Assembly (NCBI GenBank): GCA_000497125.2
Contig: CM035318.1
Span: forward strand, 1 to 64,000
DNA length: 64,000 nucleotides
Source of the DNA: Spironucleus salmonicida
Lineage: Eukaryota > Fornicata > Diplomonadida > Hexamitidae
Direction of reading: 5' to 3'
The stretch's first letter is position 1; the number at the start of each line of letters is the position of its first letter. Made by a program: the position numbers and the translations under genes. Below, piece by piece: positions 1-13,000 of the stretch. Below the pieces are notes generated by a model. That model made no database searches and was not told the origin of the DNA. It worked only from the letters and a program-made list of their open reading frames with translations.

Positions 1-58
1 TATTACTATATTACTATATTACTATATTACTATATTACTATATTACTATATTTATTAC
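1..58. repeat. 8-bp tandem repeat TATATTAC
   Basis: Five exact head-to-tail copies of TATATTAC follow a partial copy at the window edge, then a degenerate copy. The array may continue to the left of the window. It lies in the 3' flank of the large minus-strand gene ending at 187 and has no visible coding function. Confidence 0.9.
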
Positions 59-70
59 TATATTATAATA

Positions 71-102
71 ATTTATTCATTTATATATATAAATGAATAA
101 AT
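71..102. repeat. Perfect 32-bp AT-rich palindrome
   Basis: The 32 bases read identically on both strands with no central spacer, and the symmetry axis is between 86 and 87. The core is an alternating TA run flanked by ATTTATTCAT and its complement. It lies about 85 bp beyond the stop codon of the large minus-strand gene. It could extrude as a cruciform or form a hairpin in a read-through transcript. A terminator role is only a guess. Confidence 0.85.
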
Positions 103-186
103 AGTTAACTATGAACTAAGTATCATCAAGGCAACTACCATTACCTAGCCATGTTAATTGGAAATTACTAAATTATAAAGCTTCAC

Positions 187-3100
187 TCAAAAAAAATATA
201 TTTTTACCAAAACTTTATTCTTCTTGTTATCTTTTATTTTGGTACTAAGTATAATTACTTTCGATTCCACAAATAACTTTAGCAACTATTTACTGTCTAA
301 CTTGTTTGGGCTTAAAAATTAACGTTACCTAAAATGTTCACGCTAGCCATAAGTAATCTATTCACATTCGTATTAAAATCCAAAGTAAACAACTTTATCG
401 ACGGTAACTTTCTGAAGCAGCTTCGAAATTTAATCAAAGTATATACAGAACTTTTATTAAAATATCTACTACCTCGTATTCTCTTACTAATTGCAAAATT
501 GTGTTAATAAGCTAAAATATTTCCACTCATCCTCGCGAAAACTCTAAAAACTAGGTGAGTTAAGTCGGAAAATAGAAATCAAATGGATATTGCTATTTTT
601 TAAGAATAAGGTACCATTTTCATATTAATAAATTATACTACCAAAAGTTTACAGTTATTCAAGTAAATCATTATAAGTTATCGTAAATTAAAAATTTTTG
701 GCTTAATACTAGCACTTAATATTAACGTCTGCTTTGAATGATAAACTTATGTCAGTATACATGACAAGATTACGTACATCTGCGGAAAAATTCTATTAGT
801 TATTTAAGGCTTACACAGCTGCTAGGTTTGCATCCATCAAAATTTATGCACTCAATACTTCTTCTTTCTACTGTATCGTGTCAGGATTGTTTTCTACATA
901 TAAATACTGATAATCATTTTCACCTTATGCAAATACGAGACGAAGCTACAATTTCTCTAAAAATTTGTATATATCAACACTGGCAGTGAAAAATACACTA
1001 ATAATTTCGTCATTGCATATGTTAAAGCCTAGCATATGATATAACTGGCTTAATTGATAGATAATTCTTTATTTATCTTATATGAATAAAACTGACAGCC
1101 GAATCTATTTATCATTCGTTTATGCTTTCATTGTAGTACTACCCAATTCAAATTAAGTTGTGCCTTATGGTTAGAATTAAATATCAAAATTAATGCATTT
1201 CTAAAATTATTCCATTGTATCTAATTTATCTTTAGCAGTCTAGTCTAACTCTTGTTTTATTTAAATAAAATTAGATCCATAATCCTAAAACACATTGAAT
1301 GGAATATTGATTTTTAAAAATTCAATAAAACTTTCGGTATAGCAACCTTAGCGGCAACTTATTTTATAAAATGAGTGTTTTACAATCTTTTATATTTCTG
1401 ATTGTAAAATTTCAGCATGTTTGACATTTTTGTCTTTTTCCGTTTATTACTGCACCTTTACTAAATCTTCAGCTTTTTACAAATTATATTACCAATTTTA
1501 AGATTTATAGTTAACGTCTAATATCAGGTGTGCTCCTTTCTTATCAAGTCCAACCTGCAATACATTATTAAGCGTGAACGCTTTAACCTTTTCGGCCAAC
1601 ACTTCGGGGATATGGTGACCGCACTCTATCGGAAGCACTTGGCAGCCATCTATTGTCTCCAAACCGAGGTCAGGGTACCCGTGGAACGTGACGATGAAGT
1701 CAAATATTTTGTGTCTTGCTTTGTCCAAACTATCCGTAAAGCACATCTTCTTGTCGAAAGGGATCACGATAATTAGCATATGGCCTGTTTATTTTTCTTT
1801 TAATTCTTCCTATGCTTTGCACTGATTCTCCTGCGATATAGTTTTTATCGGGTATACCTGCATTAACAACATCTTAATACGATCCCATATTCTACTCCAT
1901 CTAGACTTCTGTGGCGGTGGATTCTCTTTTTTAGTGGTACTTTCAGTATAGGTTGTGCTGCCAACATCAGCCTGAGCTCCACCATCCTACTCCACAATGG
2001 CTTCTTTGGCGGAGGGTTCTTCCTTTTTGGTGGTACTTTCTGGTTAGACTGGTAGCCTCTAACGCAGCAACTGAAAAGTTTCTTTCGCAGCTGCTACCGA
2101 ATCATCCAGTACCTATTCATATATAGAAATAGTTGGGTCTTTATTAAAATTTTAGAACGCATAGTCAAAGGTGGGGTTTAGGAACATAAAATTATGCGGC
2201 ACGGGTGTTCTTTCCAGCAAATTAAAAACATCCTCGCTTTTCGCTGCAGTAATACTTCCACCATGCAAGTATTAGACGTAGATATTTCCATTGTCCACTT
2301 AGCTCATAATCAGGGAAATATTATTAATTAGGGTTGCCGACTGCCAGGTAAGCTTCGCCATGAACAGAATAACATGCATAAATTCAAGCAACACGCTTCT
2401 CTTGAAAAATTTAGACAGTTATTATAGCGTAGCTTAAGCCGCTGCTTCATCTATCTCTGAGGTTGAATATTACTCTATGAATGTAAGCATGAGCTGATAG
2501 TTCAAAACGGAGACCACCTCGTAGTTCAGAGTCGACGATGCAATGCAGCTGATATTATAATTCTGATTATCCTGTAGTAATTCAAAATGAGCATCTCCTT
2601 TTGTGAGCTAAAATTTAGAGTCCTTCTTGGTACCTTTGTGTATGATAATATTATTACAGGTTTATGTGAGGCTATCAAACTGATACATAGTATGTTCTGT
2701 TCTTTCATCTTTACCATCTAGACAAAAACTGACTACATGCCTGCTGGTTGCATTGAAATTTAATATTTTTTAGTTATACTGAAACCATATAGACGGGCAT
2801 ACCGATGAGCACATGAACTGCATCTCAACCGACTTCTCCGTCATCATCGAGTACAGTAGCGATACCAAAATTGGTGTTTCTTCAGCAAACGTCTTGACTG
2901 TGTCTGCTATAGCAACTACAGAATCATTATAACTTTTGTCATCCACTACCATCCGACGCTACTCGTACTGCAAGCTAGACAGCAATGACGCGTGAGGCTG
3001 AACATATCCTAATATTTAAGTATTAATATATTTTTCACCTACTCTGCTTGTTAAAATATTGTAGCAAAATTAATTAACTGTAAGGAAATTGATGACGGTG

Positions 3101-5517
3101 AGGTCTGTGCCAACCATTATAACAGTAATAAAGTCAAAATTAGGTATCTTGTATTTAGGCGTGTATATTACCGTCATCTGTGGTAGGGTCTTAATCATAT
3201 CTTAAAGCTCTTCATGGAGAGCCTAATTCTCTTTCAACATAAAATATTCAGATATTAAAGATTAGACTGAAGAAGACCAAAACTATGTTAGCATACCCTA
3301 CCAACTTTTAGAAGGAGCAACTCTACCAGTAGTTTTTTCTTCTTTTTTATCATTAGGTAAATTGCCATTAGGTTAGCTCGGTTAAATGTATTTAAATGCA
3401 ATAACTGAAAATGCTTTCCAAAACGCTGTTTCTACCCCTCTGGGGTTGAACAACGATAGTATCAATTTGTAGAAATTCGTTTCAAAATCCTAATAGTATT
3501 GTCCTCGATTCCTGTAAGACACCATTCCCGAAAAGAATATTTTCCTAAAATCTGTTTTGTTCCTAATATTCAGTATCTACGGTGAGTGAACGACTAACTC
3601 GTCAAGAAGGTCGTCAGCAGCAATCTCAAGGCGAAGGTACTCCATCGCTATGAGAATGTATTCTGATTTTCCTAGTATGTTATTAAGAGATTTAAAATAT
3701 TCCACTATAATTCCTTAGTTGGCGTGTATAGTATTGAATATCTAATCTGCATTTTGTGATTAAACACTGGTTATAATGTTTTCAAGAGTTTAGTACAAGT
3801 ATATATCTTTATTTTACACTAGATCGGACATATTAATTTTGTCCAGTTCAGTTTTTGCTGATTCCAGAAGCTCTTTAATCAGAAGCTGTGAAATGACATT
3901 GATAGCTAAATGATATTTTTTGTTTTTGACATCTCCTAATTTGTCTATCTCTTAAAATTCTTGAATAGAAAGTCTGTCCTAAATCTTCTTATATTACTCC
4001 TTACCTAACTTTATCAGCTTCTCTTCATAATGTGTGAACAAAAACTGACACAACTTCACGCATTTCGAAAATTTATCCTTCTATGACTGCAAGCACTCAT
4101 CTACCAAAATGATAGGGTGTTTCAAATCTAAATCCATTTTCATTTCTGCTAAAACCAATTCTTATTCAATTTCAATTTTATTCGTTTTATCATCTAAAAT
4201 GAAAAACTAGGTAAGTTTTAATTTACTAAATTGTTAATATATCGAATTATTGTATTTTAACTCTGTAATTAATGATATGCTAGAAGCTATTTTATCAATA
4301 AAAATCCTCATCTTGTAGTAAATATATGATATTTCGTCTAAGCTTTCCAACTGAAAGGTATGGAAGTTACAAACATCAGCTAGCACTGTCTCCTTGAGGT
4401 TCGTTAAATTCTGCAACTCAAATGTATTTTTATATTGATCATCTAGCTACTGATGAAATGAGTGTGTTCTGTATTTATATAGAGGCTATATTTTAACAGT
4501 ATCCATATTAAACAATATTGGAACATTCCCCATCAGGAGGTGGAAAAAATACTGCGTGTATAGAGCTACGCTTTTCCCAGATTTGGAACTCTGGCTTATG
4601 ACAGCATTCGTAAGAGTGTCGTTAAGATCATTTTTAACCAACGAGAATAATGCAAAATACTCCGCCTTGAAGAGGTAGGACACGTGGCAGAGCTGCTGGA
4701 ACATGAACAAACTGATCCCAGTCCCGATGAAATGGATGGGTAGTTGGAACAGATTCATAACTTTAAATTTATCTGGTAATACTTGTTCGTTATAAACAAT
4801 ATTGGACAATTCAAATATTTTTCTTAAAATAGAATGCTTAAGATCCTATGCTGATGCAACTTCAGCTTTCTAAAAAATTTGAACAAATCTGTCAGTATAT
4901 AACTGATATGCAGAAAATCCAAAAACTAATGGCAATATTAACGGGTACTCTTCTGTAGTCTAATATTAGATTGCAGCTAACTAGGTCAGTATTAAATTTT
5001 CATGAAAAGCACACTTGTTTATACCTTCTGGTTTTAGAATCGTCAATGTGTCGAAGCTATCATAAAATGAAATATACTGTAAATCGTACTAATTGATCTC
5101 TGCTAGATAAAGATCTAAATCTGGTGTTAAATTTTCCCCTTCATGGTCTTTATATACCTTAATTGATTTAGTCTTCAGTCCCATTTGGGCAGCTACAATT
5201 CCAATGTTATTCCAGAAGTAAAGATCCTCATACGCAAAAAATTTATGTTTTTATACTAGCTATATAGTACAGTTTGGTATAATTTTTTTTAACTTTTTGT
5301 ACAGTAGTACTATTTATACAGCGCAAAGTTGATCCACAGTACTAATATTGGCGCGTAGAATATATTTCTATTCACTATCAAGCTAGATAGATTAACTAAT
5401 TTCATTATCTCTTATCGTAAACTTAATCTATAAAATAGTGTTACTAACTATTACATTTTAATCATCATCAACTGAAAATGGAATAGCTTCAAACTCGATA
5501 GATAAATCTGCAGTCAT
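187..5517 (-). CDS. Giant 1,776-aa protein of unknown function
   Basis: With TAA/TAG as Gln this frame is open for 1,776 codons from the ATG at 5517 to TGA at 187, far beyond chance. I recognise no family. The protein is mostly soluble-looking with alternating charged and hydrophobic stretches and no obvious signal peptide. Around residues 1130-1200 there is a low-complexity hinge with two copies of ESTTKKE(E/N)P followed by a basic SRWSRIWDRIK segment. Two stretches (genomic 4486-4809 and 1498-1779) are clearly GC-richer, use CAG/CAA for Gln and are open even in the standard code, unlike the TAR-rich remainder. A string SSKSGKS resembles a P-loop but lacks the leading glycine. The stop is followed at once by GTGAA, close to the AGTGAA string seen at other gene ends. 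The reading frame is certain; the function is unknown. Confidence 0.88.
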
Positions 5518-5859
5518 TTAAGAAGGAAATAGGAAAGATGTAAAATATAATATATCAATATTATACATTAATGTAATATTATACTATGAATAAAAAACTC
5601 TACTTGCATTTATAATACATAATTTAATACATATTATAATTAATGAATGTTAAGCGTTTTACGAACTAAAAAGTATAAAATGAACTCGTGTAACTTTTCC
5701 ATCTGCCTTTAAGCACTAGTATGGAATTAATAATATACAATACTACTTAATTATTACGCATTATTAGTAAGTGTAGGAATTTCCTAAAAATACATTAGCT
5801 CATCCGCTATGCATGATCCCACGCATCCCTATCGTTACTAGATGCAATAAGTAGCATCT
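5518..5859. other. Intergenic, no gene seen
   Basis: This AT-rich stretch lies between the 5' end of the giant gene and the left edge of the satellite and should hold the promoter of that gene. The 30 bases before the ATG contain a pyrimidine-rich tract on the minus strand (TTTCCTATTTCCTTC). A similar tract precedes the DnaJ start. No other signal is recognised. Confidence 0.5.
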
Positions 5860-6340
5860 TCTGCTGACCTAGCTGCCCTCTAGTAAAACTCATCCTACGA
5901 GGCATCGTTACCATCTAACATTAATCCATCCCTATGCTTCTGTCTTAATAAACATACCGAGTGAGACTGCAGACTATCATTTTTGATAGATTATGCATCA
6001 TGCGGGTATTAAAGATAGAATACATGCAGTCTTCGGCATAGCCTGTGCTTGCATTACTAGTGAGAATAGCCTTCCTAGTGCTACTTTGTACCTGGGCTCA
6101 TAAGTGAATATATATTAGTAAGCATAGTAGTATATTATATAAATACAATAGTATATACTAAATATCCTTATAGGCACCACTCCCAATGCATACATACTAC
6201 TAAACTCCATTTAAGTTATTACTATATATACTATAGTATTGCATTGTCATCAATCACTATCCCAGTACCACTCACGCCTGCCTTGGTGCTGTCTATGGAA
6301 CTACTTGGGGTACCAGTACTAGTGGTACCCAGTTCAGTAG

Positions 6341-6697
6341 CAGCCAGCTATGCCAAATATGAAGGTTAAGCCATTATACACTATGCCAACAGCATCGACT
6401 CAGGCTCGTAGCACCAAAATGTGGAAGGCCTAAGCTAGCATAAGGTCAGTCCTGTTCTTAATAAATTACGGTATTGCTACCTCGCTGGGTCCTGAACACC
6501 AGCTAGCGCTATCTCGTCACCCTGATAGCCACACTCTCGCTGACCTCGCTTTGGCAAAACTCATCCTGCGAGTCGTCGTTACCATTTAAAACTCATCCAT
6601 CCCTATGCTTCTGTCTTAAGCAGCATACCGGGTGAGACTGCAGAGTATCATGTTTGATAGATTATGCATCATGCGGGTATTAAAGATAAAATACAAG
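6341..6697 (+). repeat. Representative B-type satellite block (about 357 bp)
   Basis: A GC-richer unit starting CAGCCAGCTATGCC and ending GATAAAATACAAG, always flanked by A monomers. B copies are found near 6420, 7440, 9490, 10500, 12550, 13220, 14235, 14900, 15915, 17955, 19670, 20690, 23090, 23750, 25110, 25785, 29890, 30555, 31225, 32925 and 33940. Two linked haplotypes exist: B1 (ATTACGGTATTG with CCTGAACACC; 11 copies) and B2 (ATTATGATATTG with CCTGACCACC; 10 copies). All seven copies from 25110 onward are B1. Copies are much more uniform than the A monomers. No coding or RNA family is recognised. Confidence 0.9.
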
Positions 6698-7042
6698 CAG
6701 TCTTCGGCATAGCCTGTGCTTGTACTCTACAGGTAAGAATACCCTTCCTAGTGTACTGTGCACCTGGGCTCATAAGTGAATATATATTAGTAAGCATAGT
6801 AGTATATTCTATAAATACAATAGTATATACTAAATATCCTTACAAGCACCACTCCCAATGCATCTATACTACTAAACTCCATTTAAGCTATTACTATATA
6901 TACTATAGTATTGCATACTCATCAAGCACTATGCCAGTACCACTCACGCCTGCCTTAGCACTATCTATGGAAATACTTGGGGTAGCAGTACTAGTGGTGC
7001 CCACTTCAGTAGCAGATAGTTATTAAAGATAGAATATACAAA
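6698..7042 (+). repeat. Representative A-type satellite monomer (345 bp)
   Basis: It runs from CAGTCTTCGG to the base before the next such string. It contains the ATACTATAGTAT self-complementary 12-mer. In many copies there is an inverted-repeat box in which GGTACCA and TGGTACC flank 7 bp. The variants are: 5' part TACTCTACAGGTAAG or CATTACTAGTGAG; GTGTACTG or GTGCTACTTTG; ATAGTATAT or ATAGTAATAT; GGCACCAC or GGCACCCAC; GGGGTACCAG, GGGGTAGCAG or GGGGTCCAG. Monomers followed by another A end in GATAGTTATTAAAGATAG or GGCAGGTACTACACATAG. Those followed by B end in CAGCCAGCTATGCC. Confidence 0.9.
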
Positions 7043-10000
7043 CAGTCTTCGGCATAGCCTGTGCTTGTACTCTACAGGTAAGAATACCCTTCCTAGTGCT
7101 ACTTTGTACCTGGGCTCATAAGTGAATATGTATTAGTAAGCATAGTAGTATATTATATAAGTACAATAGTATATACTAAATATCCTTATAGGCACCACTC
7201 CCAATGCATATATACTACTAAACTCCAATTAAGATATTACTATATATACTATAGTATTGCATACTCATCAAGCACTATGCCAGTACCACTCACGCCTGCC
7301 TTAGCACTATCTATGGAAATACTTGGGGTACCAGTACTAGTGGTACCCAGTTCAGTAGCAGCCAGCTATGCCAAATATGAAGGTTAAGCCATTATACACT
7401 ATGCCAACAGCATCGACTCAGGCTCGTAGCACCAAAATGTGGAAGGCCTAAGCTAGCATAAGGTCAGTCCTGTTCTTAATAAATTATGATATTGCTACCT
7501 CGCTGGGTCCTGACCACCAGCTAGCGCTATCTCGTCACCCTGATAGCCACACTCTCGCTGACCTCGCTTTGGCAAAACTCATCCTGCGAGTCGTCGTTAC
7601 CATTTAAAACTCATCCATCCCTATGCTTCTGTCTTAAGCAGCATACCGGGTGAGACTGCAGAGTATCATGTTTGATAGATTATGCATCATGCGGGTATTA
7701 AAGATAAAATACAAGCAGTCTTCGGCATAGCCTGTGCTTGTACTCTACAGGTAAGAATACCCTTCCTAGTGTACTGTGCACCTGGGCTCATAAGTGAATA
7801 TGTATTAGTAAGCATAGTAGTATATTATATAAGTACAATAGTATATACTAAATATCCTTATAGGCACCACTCCCAATGCATATATACTACTAAACTCCAA
7901 TTAAGATATTACTATATATACTATAGTATTGCATTGTCATCAATCACTATGCCAGTACCACTCACGCCTGCCTTGGTGCTGTCTATGGAACTACTTGGGG
8001 TACCAGTACTAGTGGTACCCACTTCAGTAGCAGGCAGGTACTACACATAGAATATACAAGCAGTCTTCGGCATAGCCTGTGCTTGTACTCTACAGGTAAG
8101 AATACCCTTCCTAGTGTACTGTGCACCTGGGCTCATAAGTGAATATATATTAGTAAGCATAGTAGTATATTATATAAGTACAATAGTAATATACTAAATA
8201 TCCTTACAAGCACCACTCCCAATGCATATATACTACTAAACTCCAATTAAGATATTCCTATATATACTATAGTATTGTATACTCATCAAGCACTATCCCA
8301 GTACCACTCACGCCTGCCTTGGTGCTATCTATGGAACTACTTGGGGTCCAGTACTAGTGGTGCCCACTTCAGTAGCAGATAGTTATTAAAGATAGAATAT
8401 ACAAACAGTCTTCGGCATAGCCTGTGCTTGTACTCTACAGGTAAGAATACCCTTCCTAGTGTACTGTGCACCTGGGCTCATAAGTGAATATATATTAGTA
8501 AGCATAGTAGTATATTATATAAATACAATAGTATATACTAAATATCCTTACAAGCACCACTCCCAATGCATATATACTACTAAACTCCAATTAAGATATT
8601 ACTATATATACTATAGTATTGCATTGTCATCAAGCACTATCCCAGTACCACTCACGCCTGCCTTGGTGCTGTCTATGGAACTACTTGGGGTAGCAGTACT
8701 AGTGGTACCCACTTCAGTAGCAGGCAGGTACTACACATAGAATATACAAGCAGTCTTCGGCATAGCCTGTGCTTGTACTCTACAGGTAAGAATACCCTTC
8801 CTAGTGTACTGTGCACCTGGGCTCATAAGTGAATATATATTAGTAAGCATAGTAGTATATTATATAAATACAATAGTATATACTAAATATCCTTATAGGC
8901 ACCACTCCCAATGCATACATACTACTAAACTCCAATTAAGATATTACTATATATACTATAGTATTGCATTGTCATCAAGCACTACGGCAGTACCACTCAC
9001 GCCTGCCTTGGTGCTATCTATGGAACTACTTGGGGTCCAGTACTAGTGGTGCCCACTTCAGTAGCAGATAGTTATTAAAGATAGAATACAAACAGTCTTC
9101 GGCATAGCCTGTGCTTGTACTCTACAGGTAAGAATACCCTTCCTAGTGTACTGTGCACCTGGGCTCATAAGTGAATATATATTAGTAAGCATAGTAGTAT
9201 ATTATATAAATACAATAGTATATACTAAATATCCTTATAGGCACCACTCCCAATGCATACATACTACTAAACTCCATTTAAGTTATTACTATATATACTA
9301 TAGTATTGCATACTCATCAAGCACTACGCCAGTACCACTCATGCCTGCCTTGGTGCTATCTATGGAACTACTTGGGGTACCAGTACTGGTGGTACCCAGT
9401 TCAGTAGCAGCCAGCTATGCCAAATATGAAGGTTAAGCCATTATACACTATGCCAACAGCATCGACTCAGGCTCGTAGCACCAAAATGTGGAAGGCCTAA
9501 GCTAGCATAAGGTCAGTCCTGTTCTTAATAAATTATGATATTGCTACCTCGCTGGGTCCTGACCACCAGCTAGCGCTATCTCGTCACCCTGATAGCCACA
9601 CTCTCGCTGACCTCGCTTTGGCAAAACTCATCCTGCGAGTCGTCGTTACCATTTAAAACTCATCTATCCCTAGGCTTCTGTCTTAAGCAGCATACCGGGT
9701 GAGACTGCAGAGTATCATGTTTGATAGATTATGCATCATGCGGGTATTAAAGATAAAATACAAGCAGTCTTCGGCATAGCCTGTGCTTGCATTACTAGTG
9801 AGAATACCCTTCCTAGTGTACTGTGCACCTGGGCTCATAAGTGAATATATATTAGTAAGCATAGTAGTATATTCTATAAATACAATAGTATATACTAAAT
9901 ATCCTTACAAGCACCACTCCCAATGCATATATACTACTAAACTCCATTTAAGCTATTACTATATATACTATAGTATTGCATACTCATCAAGCACTATCCC

Positions 10001-13000
10001 AGTACCACTCACGCCTGCCTTGGTGCTATCTATGGAACTACTTGGGGTCCAGTACTAGTGGTGCCCACTTCAGTAGCAGATAGTTATTAAAGATAAAATA
10101 CAAGCAGTCTTCGGCATAGCCTGTGCTTGCATTACTAGTGAGAATAGCCTTCTTAGTGTACTTTGCACCTGGGCTCATAAGTGAATATATATTAGTAAGC
10201 ATAGTAGTATATTCTATAAATACAATAGTATATACTAAATATCCTTACAAGCACCACTCCCAATGCATATATACTACTAAACTCCATTTAAGCTATTACT
10301 ATATATACTATAGTATTGCATAATCATCAAGCACTATCCCAGTACCACTCCTGCCTACCTTAGCACTATCTATGGAAATACTTGGGGTACCAGTACTAGT
10401 GGTACCCAGTTCAGTAGCAGCCAGCTATGCCAAATATGAAGGTTAAGCCATTATACACTATGCCAACAGCATCGACTCAGGCTCGTAGCACCAAAATGTG
10501 GAAGGCCTAAGCTAGCATAAGGTCAGTCCTGTTCTTAATAAATTATGATATTGCTACCTCGCTGGGTCCTGACCACCAGCTAGCGCTATCTCGTCACCCT
10601 GATAGCCACACTCTCGCTGACCTCGCTTTGGCAAAACTCATCCTGCGAGTCGTCGTTACCATTTAAAACTCATCCATCCCTATGCTTCTGTCTTAAGCAG
10701 CATACCGGGTGAGACTGCAGAGTATCATGTTTGATAGATTATGCATCATGCGGGTATTAAAGATAAAATACAAGCAGTCTTCGGCATAGCCTGTGCTTGT
10801 ACTCTACAGGTAAGAATACCCTTCCTAGTGTACTGTGCACCTGGGCTCATAAGTGAATATGTATTAGTAAGCATAGTAGTATATTATATAAATACAATAG
10901 TATATACTAAATATCCTTACAAGCACCACTCCCAATGCATATATACTACTAAACTCCATTTAAGATATTACTATATATACTATAGTATTGTATACTCATC
11001 AAGCACTATCCCAGTACCACTCACGCCTGCCTTGGTGCTGTCTATGGAACTACTTGGGGTAGCAGTACTAGTGGTACCCACTTCAGTAGCAGGCAGGTAC
11101 TACACATAGAATATACAAACAGTCTTCGGCATAGCCTGTGCTTGTACTCTACAGGTAAGAATACCCTTCCTAGGCTACTGTGCACCTGGGCTCATAAGTG
11201 AATATATATTATTAAGGGTAGTAGTATATTCTATAAATACAATAGTATATACTAAATATCCTTATAGGCACCACTCCCAATGCATACATACTACTAAACT
11301 CCATTTAAGTTATTACTATATATACTATAGTATTGCATTGTCATCAATCACTATGCCAGTACCACTCACGCCTGCCTTGGTGCTGTCTATGGAACTACTT
11401 GGGGTCCAGTACTAGTGGTGCCCACTTCAGTAGCAGATAGTTATTAAAGATAGAATATACAAACAGTCTTCGGCATAGCCTGTGCTTGCATTACTAGTGA
11501 GAATAGCCTTCCTAGTGTACTGTGCACCTGGGCTCATAAGTGAATATATATTAGTAAGCATAGTAGTATATTATATAAATACAATAGTATATACTAAATA
11601 TCCTTATAGGCACCCACTCCCAATGCATATATACTACTAAACTCCAATTAAGATATTCCTATATATACTATAGTATTGCATTGTCATCAATCACTATCCC
11701 AGTACCACTCACGCCTGCCTTGGTGCTGTCTATGGAACTACTTGGGGTAGCAGTACTAGTGGTGCCCACTTCAGTAGCAGATAGTTATTAAAGATAGAAT
11801 ATACAAACAGTCTTCGGCATAGCCTGTGCTTGCATTACTAGTGAGAATAGCCTTCCTAGTGTACTGTGCACCTGGGCTCATAAGTGAATATATATTAGTA
11901 AGCATAGTAGTATATTATATAAATACAATAGTATATACTAAATATCCTTACAAGCACCACTCCCAATGCATACATACTACTAAACTCCATTTAAGTTATT
12001 ACTATATATACTATAGTATTGCATTGTCATCAAGCACTATCCCAGTACCACTCACGCCTGCCTTGGTGCTGTCTATGGAACTACTTGGGGTACCAGTACT
12101 AGTGGTACCCACTTCAGTAGCAGGCAGGTACTACACATAGAATATACAAACAGTCTTCGGCATAGCCTGTGCTTGTACTCTACAGGTAAGAATACCCTTC
12201 CTAGTGCTACTGTGTACCTGGGCTCATAAGTGAATATGTATTAGTAAGCATAGTAGTATATTATATAAATACAATAGTATATACTAAATATCCTTATAGG
12301 CACCACTCCCAATGCATACATACTACTAAACTCCATTTAAGTTATTACTATATATACTATAGTATTGCATTGTCATCAAGCACTACGGCAGTACCACTCA
12401 CGCCTACCTTAGCACTATCTATGGAAATACTTGGGGTACCAGTACTAGTGGTACCCAGTTCAGTAGCAGCCAGCTATGCCAAATATGAAGGTTAAGCCAT
12501 TATACACTATGCCAACAGCATCGACTCAGGCTCGTAGCACCAAAATGTGGAAGGCCTAAGCTAGCATAAGGTCAGTCCTGTTCTTAATAAATTACGGTAT
12601 TGCTACCTCGCTGGGTCCTGAACACCAGCTAGCGCTATCTCGTCACCCTGATAGCCACACTCTCGCTGACCTCGCTTTGGCAAAACTCATCCTGCGAGTC
12701 GTCGTTACCATTTAAAACTCATCCATCCCTATGCTTCTGTCTTAAGCAGCATACCGGGTGAGACTGCAGAGTATCATGTTTGATAGATTATGCATCATGC
12801 GGGTATTAAAGATAAAATACAAGCAGTCTTCGGCATAGCCTGTGCTTGCATTACTAGTGAGAATACCCTTCCTAGTGTACTGTGCACCTGGGCTCATAAG
12901 TGAATATATATTAGTAAGCATAGTAGTATATTCTATAAATACAATAGTATATACTAAATATCCTTACAAGCACCACTCCCAATGCATCTATACTACTAAA

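Noticed and set aside
1528-1776. 82-codon plus-strand ORF
   Set aside because: Shadow of the GC-rich island in the giant minus-strand gene.
4560-4600. P-loop in the giant protein (SSKSGKS)
   Set aside because: The first Gly of GxxxxGKS is missing and no Walker B partner was seen.
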